Below are positions 55,552 through 64,000 of a stretch of 64,000 nucleotides of DNA, piece after piece. Made by a program: the position numbers and the translations under genes. The DNA comes from Streptomyces sp. AC512_CC834 (lineage in GTDB: Bacteria > Actinomycetota > Actinomycetes > Streptomycetales > Streptomycetaceae). Each line of letters starts with the position of its first letter. The stretch's first letter is position 1. The notes under the pieces are model-generated. The model was not told the origin of the DNA. It worked only from the letters and a program-made list of their open reading frames with translations, and ran no database searches. Location of the stretch: NCBI RefSeq assembly GCF_019049325.1, contig NZ_JAGMUO010000078.1, forward strand, positions 23,081 through 87,080, in the 5' to 3' direction.

Positions 55552-56549
55552 ACCGCCCGGCCCGCCCTCGCCCGCCGCTCCGCCCGGTACCGGCGCACCG
55601 CACGCGTCACGAGGGGCGGCAGCAGGTCCAGGGCGAGACGCCGGGTGCGGTCCCGCGGGGCCGCAGGCCGCGCCGTGCGCCCCGCACGCTCCGGCGGACT
55701 GGGCTGCGTGGTCTGTCCCGGCACGGGTGTGGCGTCCGGCCGGCCCGCGTCGGGTGCCGGAGCGGGTGCCTGGGCGGCGGGCGCCGGGTGCCGCGAGGAC
55801 GGCAGCGAGGGCGGCCGCAGCCGCTTGGTCTTGGCGCGGGTCCGCACCAGCCGGTGCCCCGCGGCCCGCTCCACGGTCACCGCGATGTCGTCGCGCCCGC
55901 GCAGCGCCGCGAGCAGCTCCTCCTGCACGGGCTCCGGGTCGCCCCAGGTGCCGTACAGCTTCTGGCTGCTCAGGCAGACCGGGCGCAGCCCGCGGTTGAG
56001 CACCGCCTCCCAGGTGGCGACGGCGACGCCCGGGGTGTGCTCGCTGCGGAAGTCGTCCAGGACGACGATGCCGCCCGGCCCCAGCAGATCCCGCGCCGCG
56101 CCGATGTCGCCCTCGACGTGCTCGTACAGGTGCGAGGCGTCGATGTGGACGAAGCGGCAGGTGCCGGGCGCGACCTCGTCCACGATCGCGGAGCTGGGCG
56201 CCTGGACGATCGTCGGCAGGCTCTCGTGGAAGGAAAGGTAATTCCGTTCGAAGGCCTGGCGGGTGAGTGAGGAGTACGACTTCGCCGCCTCCGCCCGGTT
56301 GGCCGCGTCCGGCGGCTCGGCCCCGAAGAGGTCGCAGACCGTGAGCGTCTCGCCGTCGCGCAGCCGGTGCCCCAGCAAAATCGCGCTCTTGCCCAGGTAG
56401 GCGCCCAGTTCAAGCAGGTCGCCGCGGGTGTCAAGCCGCTCCTGCCGCTCCAGGAGCCAGGAGAACAGCACCTGGTCGAGCGGCCAGAACCAGCCGGGGA
56501 CGTCGTTCAGCTCACCGGGGTACTTGTGCGTCTCTTGGGCAGTGGCCAT
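55536..56549 (-). CDS. Class I SAM-dependent methyltransferase
   Basis: Protein of 337 residues. The methyltransferase part (about 20-225) shows motif I LLELGAYLGKSAILLGHRL, an acidic loop VCDLFGAEPPDAANRAEA, RFVHIDASHLYEHVEGDIGAARDLLGPGGIVVLDDF, which is the Methyltransf_24 pattern. The last 100 residues are a P/A/R-rich tail (SRHPAPAAQAPAPAPDAG..., then a basic end), probably disordered. It lies next to a second methyltransferase and a polymer gene cluster, so it may modify a wall or surface polysaccharide. The start ATG at 56549 has no clear ribosome binding site. Confidence 0.85.
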   Translation of the reverse strand: MATAQETHKYPGELNDVPGWFWPLDQVLFSWLLERQERLDTRGDLLELGAYLGKSAILLGHRLRDGETLTVCDLFGAEPPDAANRAEAAKSYSSLTRQAFERNYLSFHESLPTIVQAPSSAIVDEVAPGTCRFVHIDASHLYEHVEGDIGAARDLLGPGGIVVLDDFRSEHTPGVAVATWEAVLNRGLRPVCLSSQKLYGTWGDPEPVQEELLAALRGRDDIAVTVERAAGHRLVRTRAKTKRLRPPSLPSSRHPAPAAQAPAPAPDAGRPDATPVPGQTTQPSPPERAGRTARPAAPRDRTRRLALDLLPPLVTRAVRRYRAERRARAGRAVQSRR

Positions 56550-56707
56550 GAGGGGAGGATGCCCCCTCGGCGCCGGAAATGGAGTCCGCACGCGCGATCC
56601 GACGGTCGGAAAATCGCACGAATCGCTCAATGTGTCCGGCCCGGCACCGTCCGCAATCCGTACCGCATCCGTGCGGCACTCGTGCGGCACTCGCGCCGCA
56701 TCCGCGC

Positions 56708-57592
56708 TCAGGACGCCCGCAGGTACGCCGAGTGGGCCGCCTTTCCCAGGTAGGTGAGGCGTGTGTCGTCCTGGAGGTGGTCGTCCATGGCTTCCTTGAT
56801 GCCCGGCCAGGCGGGGTCGCCGTAGTCGTCCAGGACGACGATCGCGCCGGGCGCGGCGATCTCCTCCGCCCACTGGAGGTCCTGGCGGACGCCCTTCGCC
56901 GAGTGGTCGCCGTCGACGACGATCACGCCGTAGGCGCGGTCCGCGACGGCCGCCCGGGTCTCGGGGTCCTCGGAGAAGCCACGCTGGATACGGGCCGCCG
57001 CGCCCGCCGGACCGGCGAGAGCGAGGTTGGTGCGCACCGCGTGCTCGTCGACCGGGGTGCCCGTCGGATCGGGACGCGGGTTGGTGCCCGGCTGGAGCTG
57101 TACGCCGGCGAAGGGGTCGACGATGGTCAGGCTCGGGCTGCGGCCCTCGCGCTCCAGCATCCGGACCAGGCCGGTGGAGAACATGCCGTACAGCGTCCCT
57201 ATCTCCAGGATCTCGTCGTTCGGCGGATCCAGCAGCGGGATCGTGCCGAGCTTGCCGCAGATGTTCATGGTGCCGCCCGCGATCCGGCCCACGCCCAGCG
57301 CCTCGAGACCCACCAGCAGCCGGTAGGCGGTCGCGACGTTGCGGGTCGCCGCGGCACGGTTGCCGGACAGCGCCGCGACCTCGGCGTGCAGGCGCTCCAG
57401 CGGCCCCTGGGACACCACCCGGGACAGACCGCGGCCGCGCTCGCCCAGGAGCAGCTCGCAGCTCAGCCGGTGGGTGGTGGCCTGCCGGACCGCCGCACGC
57501 ACCTGCCGCTCGATGCGCCGGTCGATCAGATCGGCGACCGGACGCAGCAGACGCCGGGAGACCGGACTGCGGAGCAGGGAACGGCTGTTCAT
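56708..57592 (-). CDS. Class I SAM-dependent methyltransferase (second)
   Basis: Protein of 294 residues. An arginine-rich helical N-terminus (SRRLLRPVADLIDRRIERQVRAAVRQATT) precedes the methyltransferase domain (about 95-290): NDEILEIGTLYGMFSTGLVRML, DPFAGVQLQPG, YGVIVVDGDHSAKGVRQDLQWAEEIAAPGAIVVLDDYGDP. It is the same Methyltransf_24 group as the neighbour, and the same group includes enzymes that methylate sugar polymers. Gap of 158 bases to the next gene downstream. It is divergent from the acyltransferase. Confidence 0.85.
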   Translation of the reverse strand: MNSRSLLRSPVSRRLLRPVADLIDRRIERQVRAAVRQATTHRLSCELLLGERGRGLSRVVSQGPLERLHAEVAALSGNRAAATRNVATAYRLLVGLEALGVGRIAGGTMNICGKLGTIPLLDPPNDEILEIGTLYGMFSTGLVRMLEREGRSPSLTIVDPFAGVQLQPGTNPRPDPTGTPVDEHAVRTNLALAGPAGAAARIQRGFSEDPETRAAVADRAYGVIVVDGDHSAKGVRQDLQWAEEIAAPGAIVVLDDYGDPAWPGIKEAMDDHLQDDTRLTYLGKAAHSAYLRAS

Positions 57593-57978
57593 GGGCCAAC
57601 GACCTCAATCCGACACGGAGGTGAACGGGAGTACGCGCAACGCCAGTGGGGTGGATGGGCTGGATGGGGTCACACTAGGGACGTCTCCGGTCGCGGGCGG
57701 AGCACCTCGACGGGCCGCGGGAAGAACTTCCGCGGAACTCCCGGCGACCGGGAGACGACGGCCCCCGCTGTTCACCGGAAGGCCACCCGCGCGTGGCCGA
57801 TGTTCATCCGGGAACGGTTCCCGGCCCGCCCGGCGCTCTCATAATCTGCATCGATGTGCGCCGCGCGGCGCCGCGACCGTGGGCGCGCGACGCGAGCCAT
57901 CCGATCCCCGAGCCCGGCCGGACGACCGGCGGGCCCGCGCGTCCTGTCCGGGAGTGACCACCCATCGCCGCCGAGCCG
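57593..57978. other. 386-bp divergent gap between methyltransferase and acyltransferase genes
   Basis: No gene. It should contain two promoters. Its first 90 bases are mildly AT-rich (CACGGAGGTGAACGGGAG and GGGTCACACTAGGG). TAATCTGCATCGATG at about 57841 is the AT-richest piece on the acyltransferase side. I could not place boxes. Confidence 0.55.
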
Positions 57979-59112
57979 ATGACCGACGCCGAGTCCGTGC
58001 GCCCGTCCGCCACCGCGACCGCCCCCTCCGCCGTCCCCGCCGCCCCCGCCGTCCCTTCCGTCGTCGACACGCCGGCACCGCGTGCCCGGGGTGAGCACCG
58101 CTACGACATCGACCTCGTCCGGGTCCTCGCCTCGGTCGGGGTCATCGTCTGCCACGCCTCGGGCGAACTCATGAAGGCCGTGGACCGTACCCCCTCCGGG
58201 GGCGAGCCCGTCTACTGGACCGCGCTCGCCGGGGACGCGCTGAGCCGGTGCGCCGTGCCGCTCTTCTTCGCGATGGCCGGCTGGGTCGTGCTGAGCGGCG
58301 CGCCGCCCCGGCACGCCGGACAGATCCGCACACGGCTGACCCGCATCTTCGTGCCCATGGCCGTGTGGACCGCCGCCTACCTGCTGTGGGACTGGGCGCG
58401 GGACGTCAACACCGACCCCACCCGACAGCTCGCGTGGGACGCGCTGTTCGGTTCCGTGCGGCCCGCCTTCCACCTCTGGTACCTGTACGCGTACGTCCCC
58501 GTGATCCTGCTCCTGTCGGTGGCCGTCCTGGTCAGGAACGGCAAGCGGCCCTGGGGCGCGGGCGCCGCGCTGCTCGGCCTCGCGCTCGCCCCGACCCTCC
58601 TCGGCGACCTCGGGCGCCTGTTCGACGTCCGCGTTCCGCCCTTCGCCTGGCAGTTCGGCGTCTACCAGATCGCGTACGCCGTCGCCGGGGCCGTACTGCT
58701 GTCCCTGCCGGGGTCCGCGGTCGCCGGCCGGCGGCGGCGCCTGCTGTGGCTGGCCGGCGGGCTCTGCGCGTGGGCCGCGGTCGCCGTCTACGAACACCGG
58801 GTGCACTTCCCCGGCCCGTACGCCTCCGTCGTGGTGGCGCTGCTGGCGGGAACCCTGCTGATGGCCCTCAACCGGATCAGGGTGCCCGAGCGGTTCCGGC
58901 CGCTGCTGGGCAGGCTCGCCGGGGCCTCCTTCGGTGCCTACCTGGTCCACCTGCTCTTCCTGGAGGCGCTCGCCCCGCGCGTGGTGTCGGCGGACGCCGG
59001 GTGGCCGGCCGCCGTGGGCGGGCTCGCGGGGCTCACCGTGGCCACGGTCGTGCTGTCCTTCGCCGCCGCCCTGCTGTGGACGCGGCTGCGGCTGGGCCGC
59101 TGGCTGGGCTGA
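57979..59112 (+). CDS. Membrane acyltransferase (acyltransferase 3 family)
   Basis: Protein of 377 residues with ten or so hydrophobic helices. The family motif RYDIDLVRVLASVGVIVCHASGELM near residue 42 contains the catalytic histidine (VCHASG) and the RVL/R pattern of the acyltransferase 3 group, which O-acetylates polysaccharides and wall polymers from the inside or outside. A P/A-rich head (SATATAPSAVPAAPAVPSVV) comes first. It is part of the polymer cluster and converges on the polysialyltransferase-like gene. A weak GCCGAGCCG precedes the ATG. Confidence 0.87.
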   Translation: MTDAESVRPSATATAPSAVPAAPAVPSVVDTPAPRARGEHRYDIDLVRVLASVGVIVCHASGELMKAVDRTPSGGEPVYWTALAGDALSRCAVPLFFAMAGWVVLSGAPPRHAGQIRTRLTRIFVPMAVWTAAYLLWDWARDVNTDPTRQLAWDALFGSVRPAFHLWYLYAYVPVILLLSVAVLVRNGKRPWGAGAALLGLALAPTLLGDLGRLFDVRVPPFAWQFGVYQIAYAVAGAVLLSLPGSAVAGRRRRLLWLAGGLCAWAAVAVYEHRVHFPGPYASVVVALLAGTLLMALNRIRVPERFRPLLGRLAGASFGAYLVHLLFLEALAPRVVSADAGWPAAVGGLAGLTVATVVLSFAAALLWTRLRLGRWLG

Positions 59113-59130
59113 GCCGGGCGCCGCGGAAAC

Positions 59131-59172
59131 GCCGGAGCCCCCTTCGGCCACTCGGCGGAAGGGGGCTCCGGC
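59131..59172. terminator. Bidirectional terminator between acyltransferase and polysialyltransferase-like genes
   Basis: GCCGGAGCCCCCTTC and its complement, a perfect 15-bp stem with a 12-base loop, in the 94-base convergent gap. Confidence 0.85.
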
Positions 59173-59206
59173 ACGGTCCGGGGCTTCCTGTCTCCCGGTC
59201 TCCCGG

Positions 59207-60562
59207 TCAGTTCTTCCCGGCGCCGCGGCGCACCGCCCTGCGCACCACCCGCCGGGCCCGCCGCACCTGGAGCTTCGCGCGCAACTGCGGGCGGCTGCCG
59301 GGCAGGCCCAGCTCGGTCAGCCGCAGCTCGGGGAAGTAGTAGCCGGGGCCGGCGGACAGGTTCTCCCGCAGCCAGGCCTCCGTCGGCTCCCGCAGCTCCG
59401 CGTACGTCTTGGGCTGCATGCAGAAACCGATCGCCCGGACCAGCGGCGACAACGACTCGGGAGCCGCACCGATCAGCGCCGGGGCCTCACCGCGCTCCAG
59501 GTCGGGCACCAGATGGTCGACGACGGCCAGGGGTACGCGGTTGCTGTTCGGGTACGGCTTGAGCCGCTCCATCACCAGCGCCGTCCCCACCCGGGCGACG
59601 GGGACGTCGTAGTAGGCCGAGGCGGTCACCATCGCCGTCGAGAAACAGCCGACGACCAGCTCCGGCGCGCAGTGGTCGTACAGCGTCTCGGCCAGCAGCG
59701 GCGCGTCCAGCACGGTCAGCCGTACGCCCGCGTCCGCCGCCGCCTTGCTCAGCGCCGCCGTGTACCCGGCCGGGGCCGTCGGATGGGGTTTGAAGACCAC
59801 GGACCGGTGCCCGGCCCGCGCGGCCCCGGTGAGCATGCGGACGTGGAGGTCCTCCTCCTCCTGCGCGCTCAGGATGTTGATCGCCGCCAGGTACTGGCCG
59901 AGCAGCACGGCCGTCGGCTTCTCCCGCAGCACCGGCGCCAGTTCGGGATCGTCTGCCGCGTCCCGGGAGACCTCGTCGAGCACCGCGCGGAACGCCTCGT
60001 CGGGGACGATCACCGGCTCGACGCCGAACTCGGACAGCAGCATCGGCCGCAGACCCGGTATCAGGTCCAGGTGGAGCAGCCGGCGGATGCGGCGCGCGAT
60101 GGTCAGCGGCAGCTTCTCGCGCGTCGGGCCATAGCTCATCAGGCCGTCGGCGTACACGTGCACGGAACTCTCGGAGAAGATCGCCGCCAGCGCACGGGCC
60201 GGGTTGACCTGGATCGACTCTACGGCCAGCTCGATCCGGTCGCGTTCGCCGATGCCCCACGCCAGACGGAACGCCTTCTGCCACAGGGACACGTCGTTGC
60301 CCCGGGGGCCCCAGGCGCTGGGGTGGTGCGGGCGGATCGCCTCGTTCCAGTCGACCACGGAGTCGAACCGGCCGGACACCCGCCCGTATCCGTGCATCTC
60401 GTCCAGGCGCAGCGCGGTCTCGGGTATCGCCGCGTTGTTGGACACCAGCAGGACGCGCCGGGCCTCGTCGCGCGGTCCGAACAGACCCGCGTCGAGCGCC
60501 GCGGCGAGGGTGGCCGCTCCGTACAGGGTGGAGACCTGGAAGATCTGGGTCGTGTGGGGCAT
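59207..60562 (-). CDS. Polysialyltransferase-family glycosyltransferase
   Basis: Protein of 451 residues that matches the polysialyltransferase-like family: opening TTQIFQVSTLYGAATLAAALDAG, then RVLLVSNNAAIPE, IFSESSVHVYADGLMSYGPTR, VVFKPHPTAPAGY and ETLYDHCAPELVVGCFSTAMVTASAYY. This HP-motif (KPHP) and the Ser/Ala loop near the end are seen in enzymes that polymerise sialic-acid-like sugars. In Streptomyces coelicolor the corresponding region has been tied to teichulosonic acid, a Kdn polymer of the wall. That match rests on gene neighbourhood. It is three bases after the GT2 gene. Confidence 0.83.
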   Translation of the reverse strand: MPHTTQIFQVSTLYGAATLAAALDAGLFGPRDEARRVLLVSNNAAIPETALRLDEMHGYGRVSGRFDSVVDWNEAIRPHHPSAWGPRGNDVSLWQKAFRLAWGIGERDRIELAVESIQVNPARALAAIFSESSVHVYADGLMSYGPTREKLPLTIARRIRRLLHLDLIPGLRPMLLSEFGVEPVIVPDEAFRAVLDEVSRDAADDPELAPVLREKPTAVLLGQYLAAINILSAQEEEDLHVRMLTGAARAGHRSVVFKPHPTAPAGYTAALSKAAADAGVRLTVLDAPLLAETLYDHCAPELVVGCFSTAMVTASAYYDVPVARVGTALVMERLKPYPNSNRVPLAVVDHLVPDLERGEAPALIGAAPESLSPLVRAIGFCMQPKTYAELREPTEAWLRENLSAGPGYYFPELRLTELGLPGSRPQLRAKLQVRRARRVVRRAVRRGAGKN

Positions 60563-60565
60563 GGG

Positions 60566-61531
60566 TCAGGCAGCCTTCCGGCCGTCACGCAGGCGGCTGA
60601 GCAGCCTGCTGCGGGTGCGGTCGATGGTGCGGAGGGTCTCCTCCAACACATGCTGGGGCATACGGTGCAGCGCGTCCCGCGCCTCCCGCCGCAGCCGCTG
60701 GGCCGCCGAGGACTCGTACTCGTTCACCTTGCCGAGGTGGAAGGCGATCATGGCGCAGTAGGTCCGCACGGCCTTGGGGAGGAAACGGTCCGCCTCCCGG
60801 TCCTTCAGCAGGTCCTGGATGAGCATGTCGTAGGCCGGGATGAAGTCGAGCTGCCGGGAGTCCTTGATCTGGGTGAGCGAGGTGGCGACGCCCCGCCGGT
60901 AGAACACTCCGTGCAACCCCACGGACGCGTACGACTCGGCCTTCAGATGCAGCCGCCAGATCCACAACCGGTCCTCGGCCGTACGGAGTTCGGTCGCGAA
61001 ACGCATCCCGCCGTCGGCGAAGAGGTGCCTGCGGTAGATCCCCGCCCAGACGAAGGGGTAGTCGACCATCGTCTCCATGTGGGGCGGAGCTATGCCGTCG
61101 CGCGGATCCATCACGGTGTCGCGCAACTGGGCCGGGGGCCGCCGGATCACCCGCTCGGTGCCGGTCGCCTGAACATGGTCGGTACGGGCGAAGTCGCAGC
61201 CCAACTCCTCCACCGCGCGCACCAGTTCGGTGAGATAACCCGGCCCGTACCAGTCGTCGCCGTCCAGGAACGTGATGAACTCGCCCCGGGCCGCGTCGAT
61301 ACCGCTGTTGCGCGCCTGGGCAATGCCCTTGTTCGTCTCGTGCCGGACGACCCGCGCGTCGTCGCGTCGCTCCGCCCAGCGGTCGATCGCCCATGAGGTG
61401 GAATCCGTGGAGCAGTCGTCGACGAGCAGGAACTCGAAGTCGGGGTCCGCGTTGTTGGCGAGACTTCTCAGAGTGCTCTCGGCGAAGGCTTCCACATTGT
61501 GCATGGGAACCACGACGGACAGTTTCGGCAC
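60566..61531 (-). CDS. Family 2 glycosyltransferase
   Basis: Glycosyltransferase of 321 residues. GT2 domain about 1-210: LSVVVPMHNVEAFAESTLRSLA, FLLVDDCSTDST, GIAQARNSGIDAARGEFITFLDGDDW with the DxD-type metal motif (LDGDD), then TAEDRLWIWRLH. The C-terminal helical part lacks membrane segments. It should transfer a sugar from a nucleotide donor to a growing polymer on the inner side of the membrane. It is followed closely by the polysialyltransferase-like gene and probably shares a transcript. The ATG at 61531 follows CGAGAGTGC-like sequence. Confidence 0.9.
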   Translation of the reverse strand: MPKLSVVVPMHNVEAFAESTLRSLANNADPDFEFLLVDDCSTDSTSWAIDRWAERRDDARVVRHETNKGIAQARNSGIDAARGEFITFLDGDDWYGPGYLTELVRAVEELGCDFARTDHVQATGTERVIRRPPAQLRDTVMDPRDGIAPPHMETMVDYPFVWAGIYRRHLFADGGMRFATELRTAEDRLWIWRLHLKAESYASVGLHGVFYRRGVATSLTQIKDSRQLDFIPAYDMLIQDLLKDREADRFLPKAVRTYCAMIAFHLGKVNEYESSAAQRLRREARDALHRMPQHVLEETLRTIDRTRSRLLSRLRDGRKAA

Positions 61532-61714
61532 ACGGGCCTCTCACGCTCGAAGGTTGAAGGAAGGGCAGGAGTCGAAGGAAGGGCGGGAGGAAGGGGCGGG
61601 AGGAATGACAGGGGATTGGAACAGGCTAACCACGCTCGCGAAGTCGGCGGTGTCGTACGGGGCGCGGAAAGACGAACACCGTTCGCATCAGAGGTGAATT
61701 CTCGGTGTCCCGCC

Positions 61715-64000
61715 CTATCCGTCCATGCCGAAGGTGCTCCGCAGTTCCTCGATGTTCGACCGCGTCGTCTTCCACAGGAGTTCCTGCGCGGCGTGCACGT
61801 CCGCCACCGCCGCCGCGTGGTCGTCGAGCAGCGCGGACGCCCGCTCCGCCAGCCGGGGGCCCAGCTCCCGGTCGTGCACGGACAGCCCCCACTCCGAGCG
61901 TCCGATGTCCGACAGGAAGTAGGCGAGCTTGGGGTGGGAGACGAGGCTGAGGATCGGGGTCCCGCAGCCGAACGGGATCATCCCCGCGTGCCCCCGCATG
62001 CCGATCACCAGCCGCGAGCGCCGGAACAGGCCGCGGATCGTGTCGTTCGACATGTCGTAGAGCTGCTCCACCGGCAGCGCGATGCCGTGCTCCCGGCGCA
62101 GGTCGTGCACGAACTTCTCGTCGGCCGGCATGTGCGCCGCGTACCGCACGTCCGCCCGGTCCCGCAGACCGCGCAGCGCCACGGCCATCTGGGCGAGGAA
62201 GTGACCGTAGTCGTGCCCGAAGCGCAGACCGGCGCGGTCGTAGGCGCAGTTGACCAGCACGGTGTCGGAGCGGTCCACCGGGCCGGACAGCTCCGGGAGG
62301 AGATGCCGGGCCACGGTGGTCGGGCAGGGCTGGTAGCGCACCCGCTCGCGCAGGTGGGCGGGGAGCAGCTCGCGGACCCGGTCGATCGAGCCGTGGTTGC
62401 GCAGCCCGAAGAACGCCGACCGCTCGACGAGGACCCGCAGGCTCTCGGCGAACCGTCCCCGGCGGTAGAGCTGCCCGTCGAACACGTTGTAGCCGACCGC
62501 GAACACCGCCAGCGGCGCGGTGACACGGGCCAGCAGGTCGTCCGGCACGTTCCACTGCCAGTGGCTGTTGCCGTTGGGGGAGGTGTCCGGCAGGAAGAGC
62601 CCGCCACCGCCCACGATCACCCCGCGCCGCGCGTTCAGCCGCTCCAGCGCCGCCTCGTCGACCAGCCGGTGCACCGGCTGCTCGTACCAGCGGTGCGGGC
62701 CGGTGTCCGGGCCGAAGCACATGCGTACGGCCTCGGGCAGGACCTTGTCACCCGCGTTCTCCTGGCCCTCGGCGAACAGCGCCACGTGCGCGAGCTGCTC
62801 CGCGGGGTCGACGGTGGGGGCGCAGGCCGGTTGTGGGCCGTCGGTGTCCGGGGCGTCGGCGTGCGGGTCCTTCGCCCGGGTGCGGACGTACCAACTTTGG
62901 CAGCCTGCATCGGTGGGGTCGGCGTCCAGGCCCTCGCGGGCGTAGGCGTGCGCGTCCGCCTCCCGGCCGCACAGCCAGGCCAGCCGGGCGAGCTGCGCGA
63001 AGGCGCGCGGGGCGACGTCCGGGGACGCGGCCGCCAGCAGCAGATGCGCCTCGGCCTCGTCGTAGCGCGACAGCGCCATCAGGCAGACGCCCAGCGTCTC
63101 CTGGCAGCGCGGCGCGTCCAGCCGGTCCGCCACCACCGGGGCGAGGACCTCGACCGCCTCGTCGTAGCGGCCCTGCCCGCGGTACACGTCGGCGACCGTA
63201 CGGGCGAGGTCGAGGGAAGGGCGCGCCTCGAGCAGCGGCGGGGCGAGGTGCGCCAGCAGGTCGGGGTGCTTGCGTCCCGCCAGGGCGCGGTAGGCGGCCC
63301 GGAACGCGTCGTCGCTCATCTCGAACCGGCGCCGCGCCTCGGCGGCCGGGCCGAACCCGGGCGCGCCGGGCGCTTCCGTGAAGTGCAGCACGGCGACCCG
63401 CGCGGGCACCGGCGTGTCGTCGTGCAGCCGGCGGGTGAGGAAGTCGTACCGCGCGTCCAGCGGGACCAGGGCGTCGCCCAGCGCGAGCCCGTCACCGGCG
63501 GGCGTGCCGGCATCGAGCCCCGCCGCCAGGGCGTCGTCCACGTCGGCGCGCTGGACGACGAGGAGGCCGTCCGGCAGCACCGCACGCCGCTCCCCGGGCT
63601 CCCCGGCGGCCAGCAACTGCGGTACCGCCCCCACCCCGTGGCGCATCCGCAGCAGCTCGCCGAGGTCGCCCAGCACGACCATGTCGGGGCCGAGGGCGAC
63701 GACGGTGTCGTATCCCTCCAGCCGGAACACGTCCGTACGGTCCTGCGCCTCGCGCGTGACGACACGCGGGTGCAGCCGCCGCAGCGCGTCGAAGGAGGAG
63801 TCGGGCAGGCCGGGGTGGAGGACCACGACGTCCTCGCACACGCCCGGGTTGGTCAGCGCCAGGCTGCGTATCAGCACGGGGAGGCCGGACAGGCCGTCCC
63901 GGTCGGTGTGGACGGCGAAGGCGATCCGGCGTCTTCCGGTGACGGTGCTCCGGTCGTCCGCGGCGGAGGCGGGAGAGGCGGGGGAAGAAGGGGAGGCGGG
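61715..64000 (-). CDS. Fusion: GT8-like domain, TPR-like repeats and polysaccharide pyruvyl transferase (5' end outside window)
   Basis: 761 residues are visible and the gene continues past the right edge. The N-terminal part (RRIAFAVHTDRDGLSGLPVLIRSLALTNP, then DVVVLHPGLPDSSFDALRRLHPRVV) looks like a GT8-type nucleotide-sugar domain. A middle section (about residues 250-360) has helical repeats (YDEAVEVLAPVVADRL, YDEAEAHLLLAAASP) like TPR. The C-terminal half is a polysaccharide pyruvyl transferase: NAGDKVLPEAVR, GVIVGGGGLFLPD, FAVGYNVFDG, FGLRNHGSIDRV, RLVIGMRGHAGMIPFGCGTPILSLVSHPKL. It would add pyruvate ketals to a wall polymer. The GTG at 63877 is not the start, since homology continues upstream to the edge. 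Confidence 0.85.
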   Translation of the reverse strand, partial: PASPSSPASPASAADDRSTVTGRRRIAFAVHTDRDGLSGLPVLIRSLALTNPGVCEDVVVLHPGLPDSSFDALRRLHPRVVTREAQDRTDVFRLEGYDTVVALGPDMVVLGDLGELLRMRHGVGAVPQLLAAGEPGERRAVLPDGLLVVQRADVDDALAAGLDAGTPAGDGLALGDALVPLDARYDFLTRRLHDDTPVPARVAVLHFTEAPGAPGFGPAAEARRRFEMSDDAFRAAYRALAGRKHPDLLAHLAPPLLEARPSLDLARTVADVYRGQGRYDEAVEVLAPVVADRLDAPRCQETLGVCLMALSRYDEAEAHLLLAAASPDVAPRAFAQLARLAWLCGREADAHAYAREGLDADPTDAGCQSWYVRTRAKDPHADAPDTDGPQPACAPTVDPAEQLAHVALFAEGQENAGDKVLPEAVRMCFGPDTGPHRWYEQPVHRLVDEAALERLNARRGVIVGGGGLFLPDTSPNGNSHWQWNVPDDLLARVTAPLAVFAVGYNVFDGQLYRRGRFAESLRVLVERSAFFGLRNHGSIDRVRELLPAHLRERVRYQPCPTTVARHLLPELSGPVDRSDTVLVNCAYDRAGLRFGHDYGHFLAQMAVALRGLRDRADVRYAAHMPADEKFVHDLRREHGIALPVEQLYDMSNDTIRGLFRRSRLVIGMRGHAGMIPFGCGTPILSLVSHPKLAYFLSDIGRSEWGLSVHDRELGPRLAERASALLDDHAAAVADVHAAQELLWKTTRSNIEELRSTFGMDG

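Noticed and set aside
1..64000. tRNA or rRNA genes, insertion sequences, attachment sites and replication origins
   Set aside because: I read both strands for tRNA arms, transposase motifs and long terminal repeats and saw none. A covariance-model search would be needed to be sure for small RNAs.

Overview
The window is high-GC actinobacterial chromosome, almost certainly from a Streptomyces. Third codon positions are overwhelmingly G or C, GTG and TTG starts are common, and the gene neighbourhoods are typical of the genus (folD-DUF3017-HTH-mdh, an SCO4848-family membrane protein next to dacC, sdhCDAB, a teichulosonic-acid-type wall polymer locus). It looks like ordinary chromosomal backbone. 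I see no tRNA, rRNA, insertion sequence, prophage or CRISPR array.

Left end (1-6.0 kb): the tail of a DUF397 protein, then two consecutive copies of one three-gene module on the minus strand. Each copy is FHA-domain protein, membrane Ser/Thr kinase, small secreted protein. The kinase domains are near copies and share unusual motifs (HGD for HRD, DFN for DFG). Their extracellular ends differ: a peptidoglycan-binding domain in one and a lysozyme/transglycosylase-like domain in the other. This is the most interesting system in the window. A small membrane protein follows, whose 5' leader can pair with its own ribosome binding site.

6.9-19 kb: folate and central carbon genes (folD, mdh), then a five-gene operon for glycine betaine: aldehyde dehydrogenase, choline-oxidase-like flavoprotein, and an OpuA-type ABC importer with a fused double permease.

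19-28 kb: a PEP-mutase-family enzyme with two AhpD-like proteins, divergent from a MocR regulator; a lipoprotein paired with a glutathionylspermidine-synthase-like ATP-grasp enzyme; glyA behind a ZTP riboswitch; trpS; a 2'-5' RNA ligase-like gene.

28-36.5 kb: a cluster matching the whole decaprenylphosphoryl-arabinose pathway (dprE2, dprE1, PAP2 phosphatase, UbiA phosphoribosyltransferase, GtrA), then YihY, a D,D-carboxypeptidase, a small membrane protein and a metallophosphoesterase.

36.5-43.7 kb: an operon of membrane protein, DCC-family oxidoreductase and TetR regulator, with a clear promoter carrying two palindromes; a VOC protein; a Uma2-family protein; the succinate dehydrogenase operon; and a UraD-like protein that appears to lack its catalytic histidine.

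43.9-55.5 kb: a family 20 hexosaminidase; three unknown proteins; an ECF-type sigma factor coupled to a membrane partner with a charged repeat tail; an L,D-transpeptidase lipoprotein; a B12-dependent acyl-CoA mutase large subunit; a second Uma2 protein; and a flavin monooxygenase divergent from its TetR regulator across two matching operators.

55.5-64 kb: wall or surface polymer genes: two SAM methyltransferases, an acyltransferase, a polysialyltransferase-like enzyme, a GT2 glycosyltransferase and a large fusion ending in a polysaccharide pyruvyl transferase that runs off the right edge.
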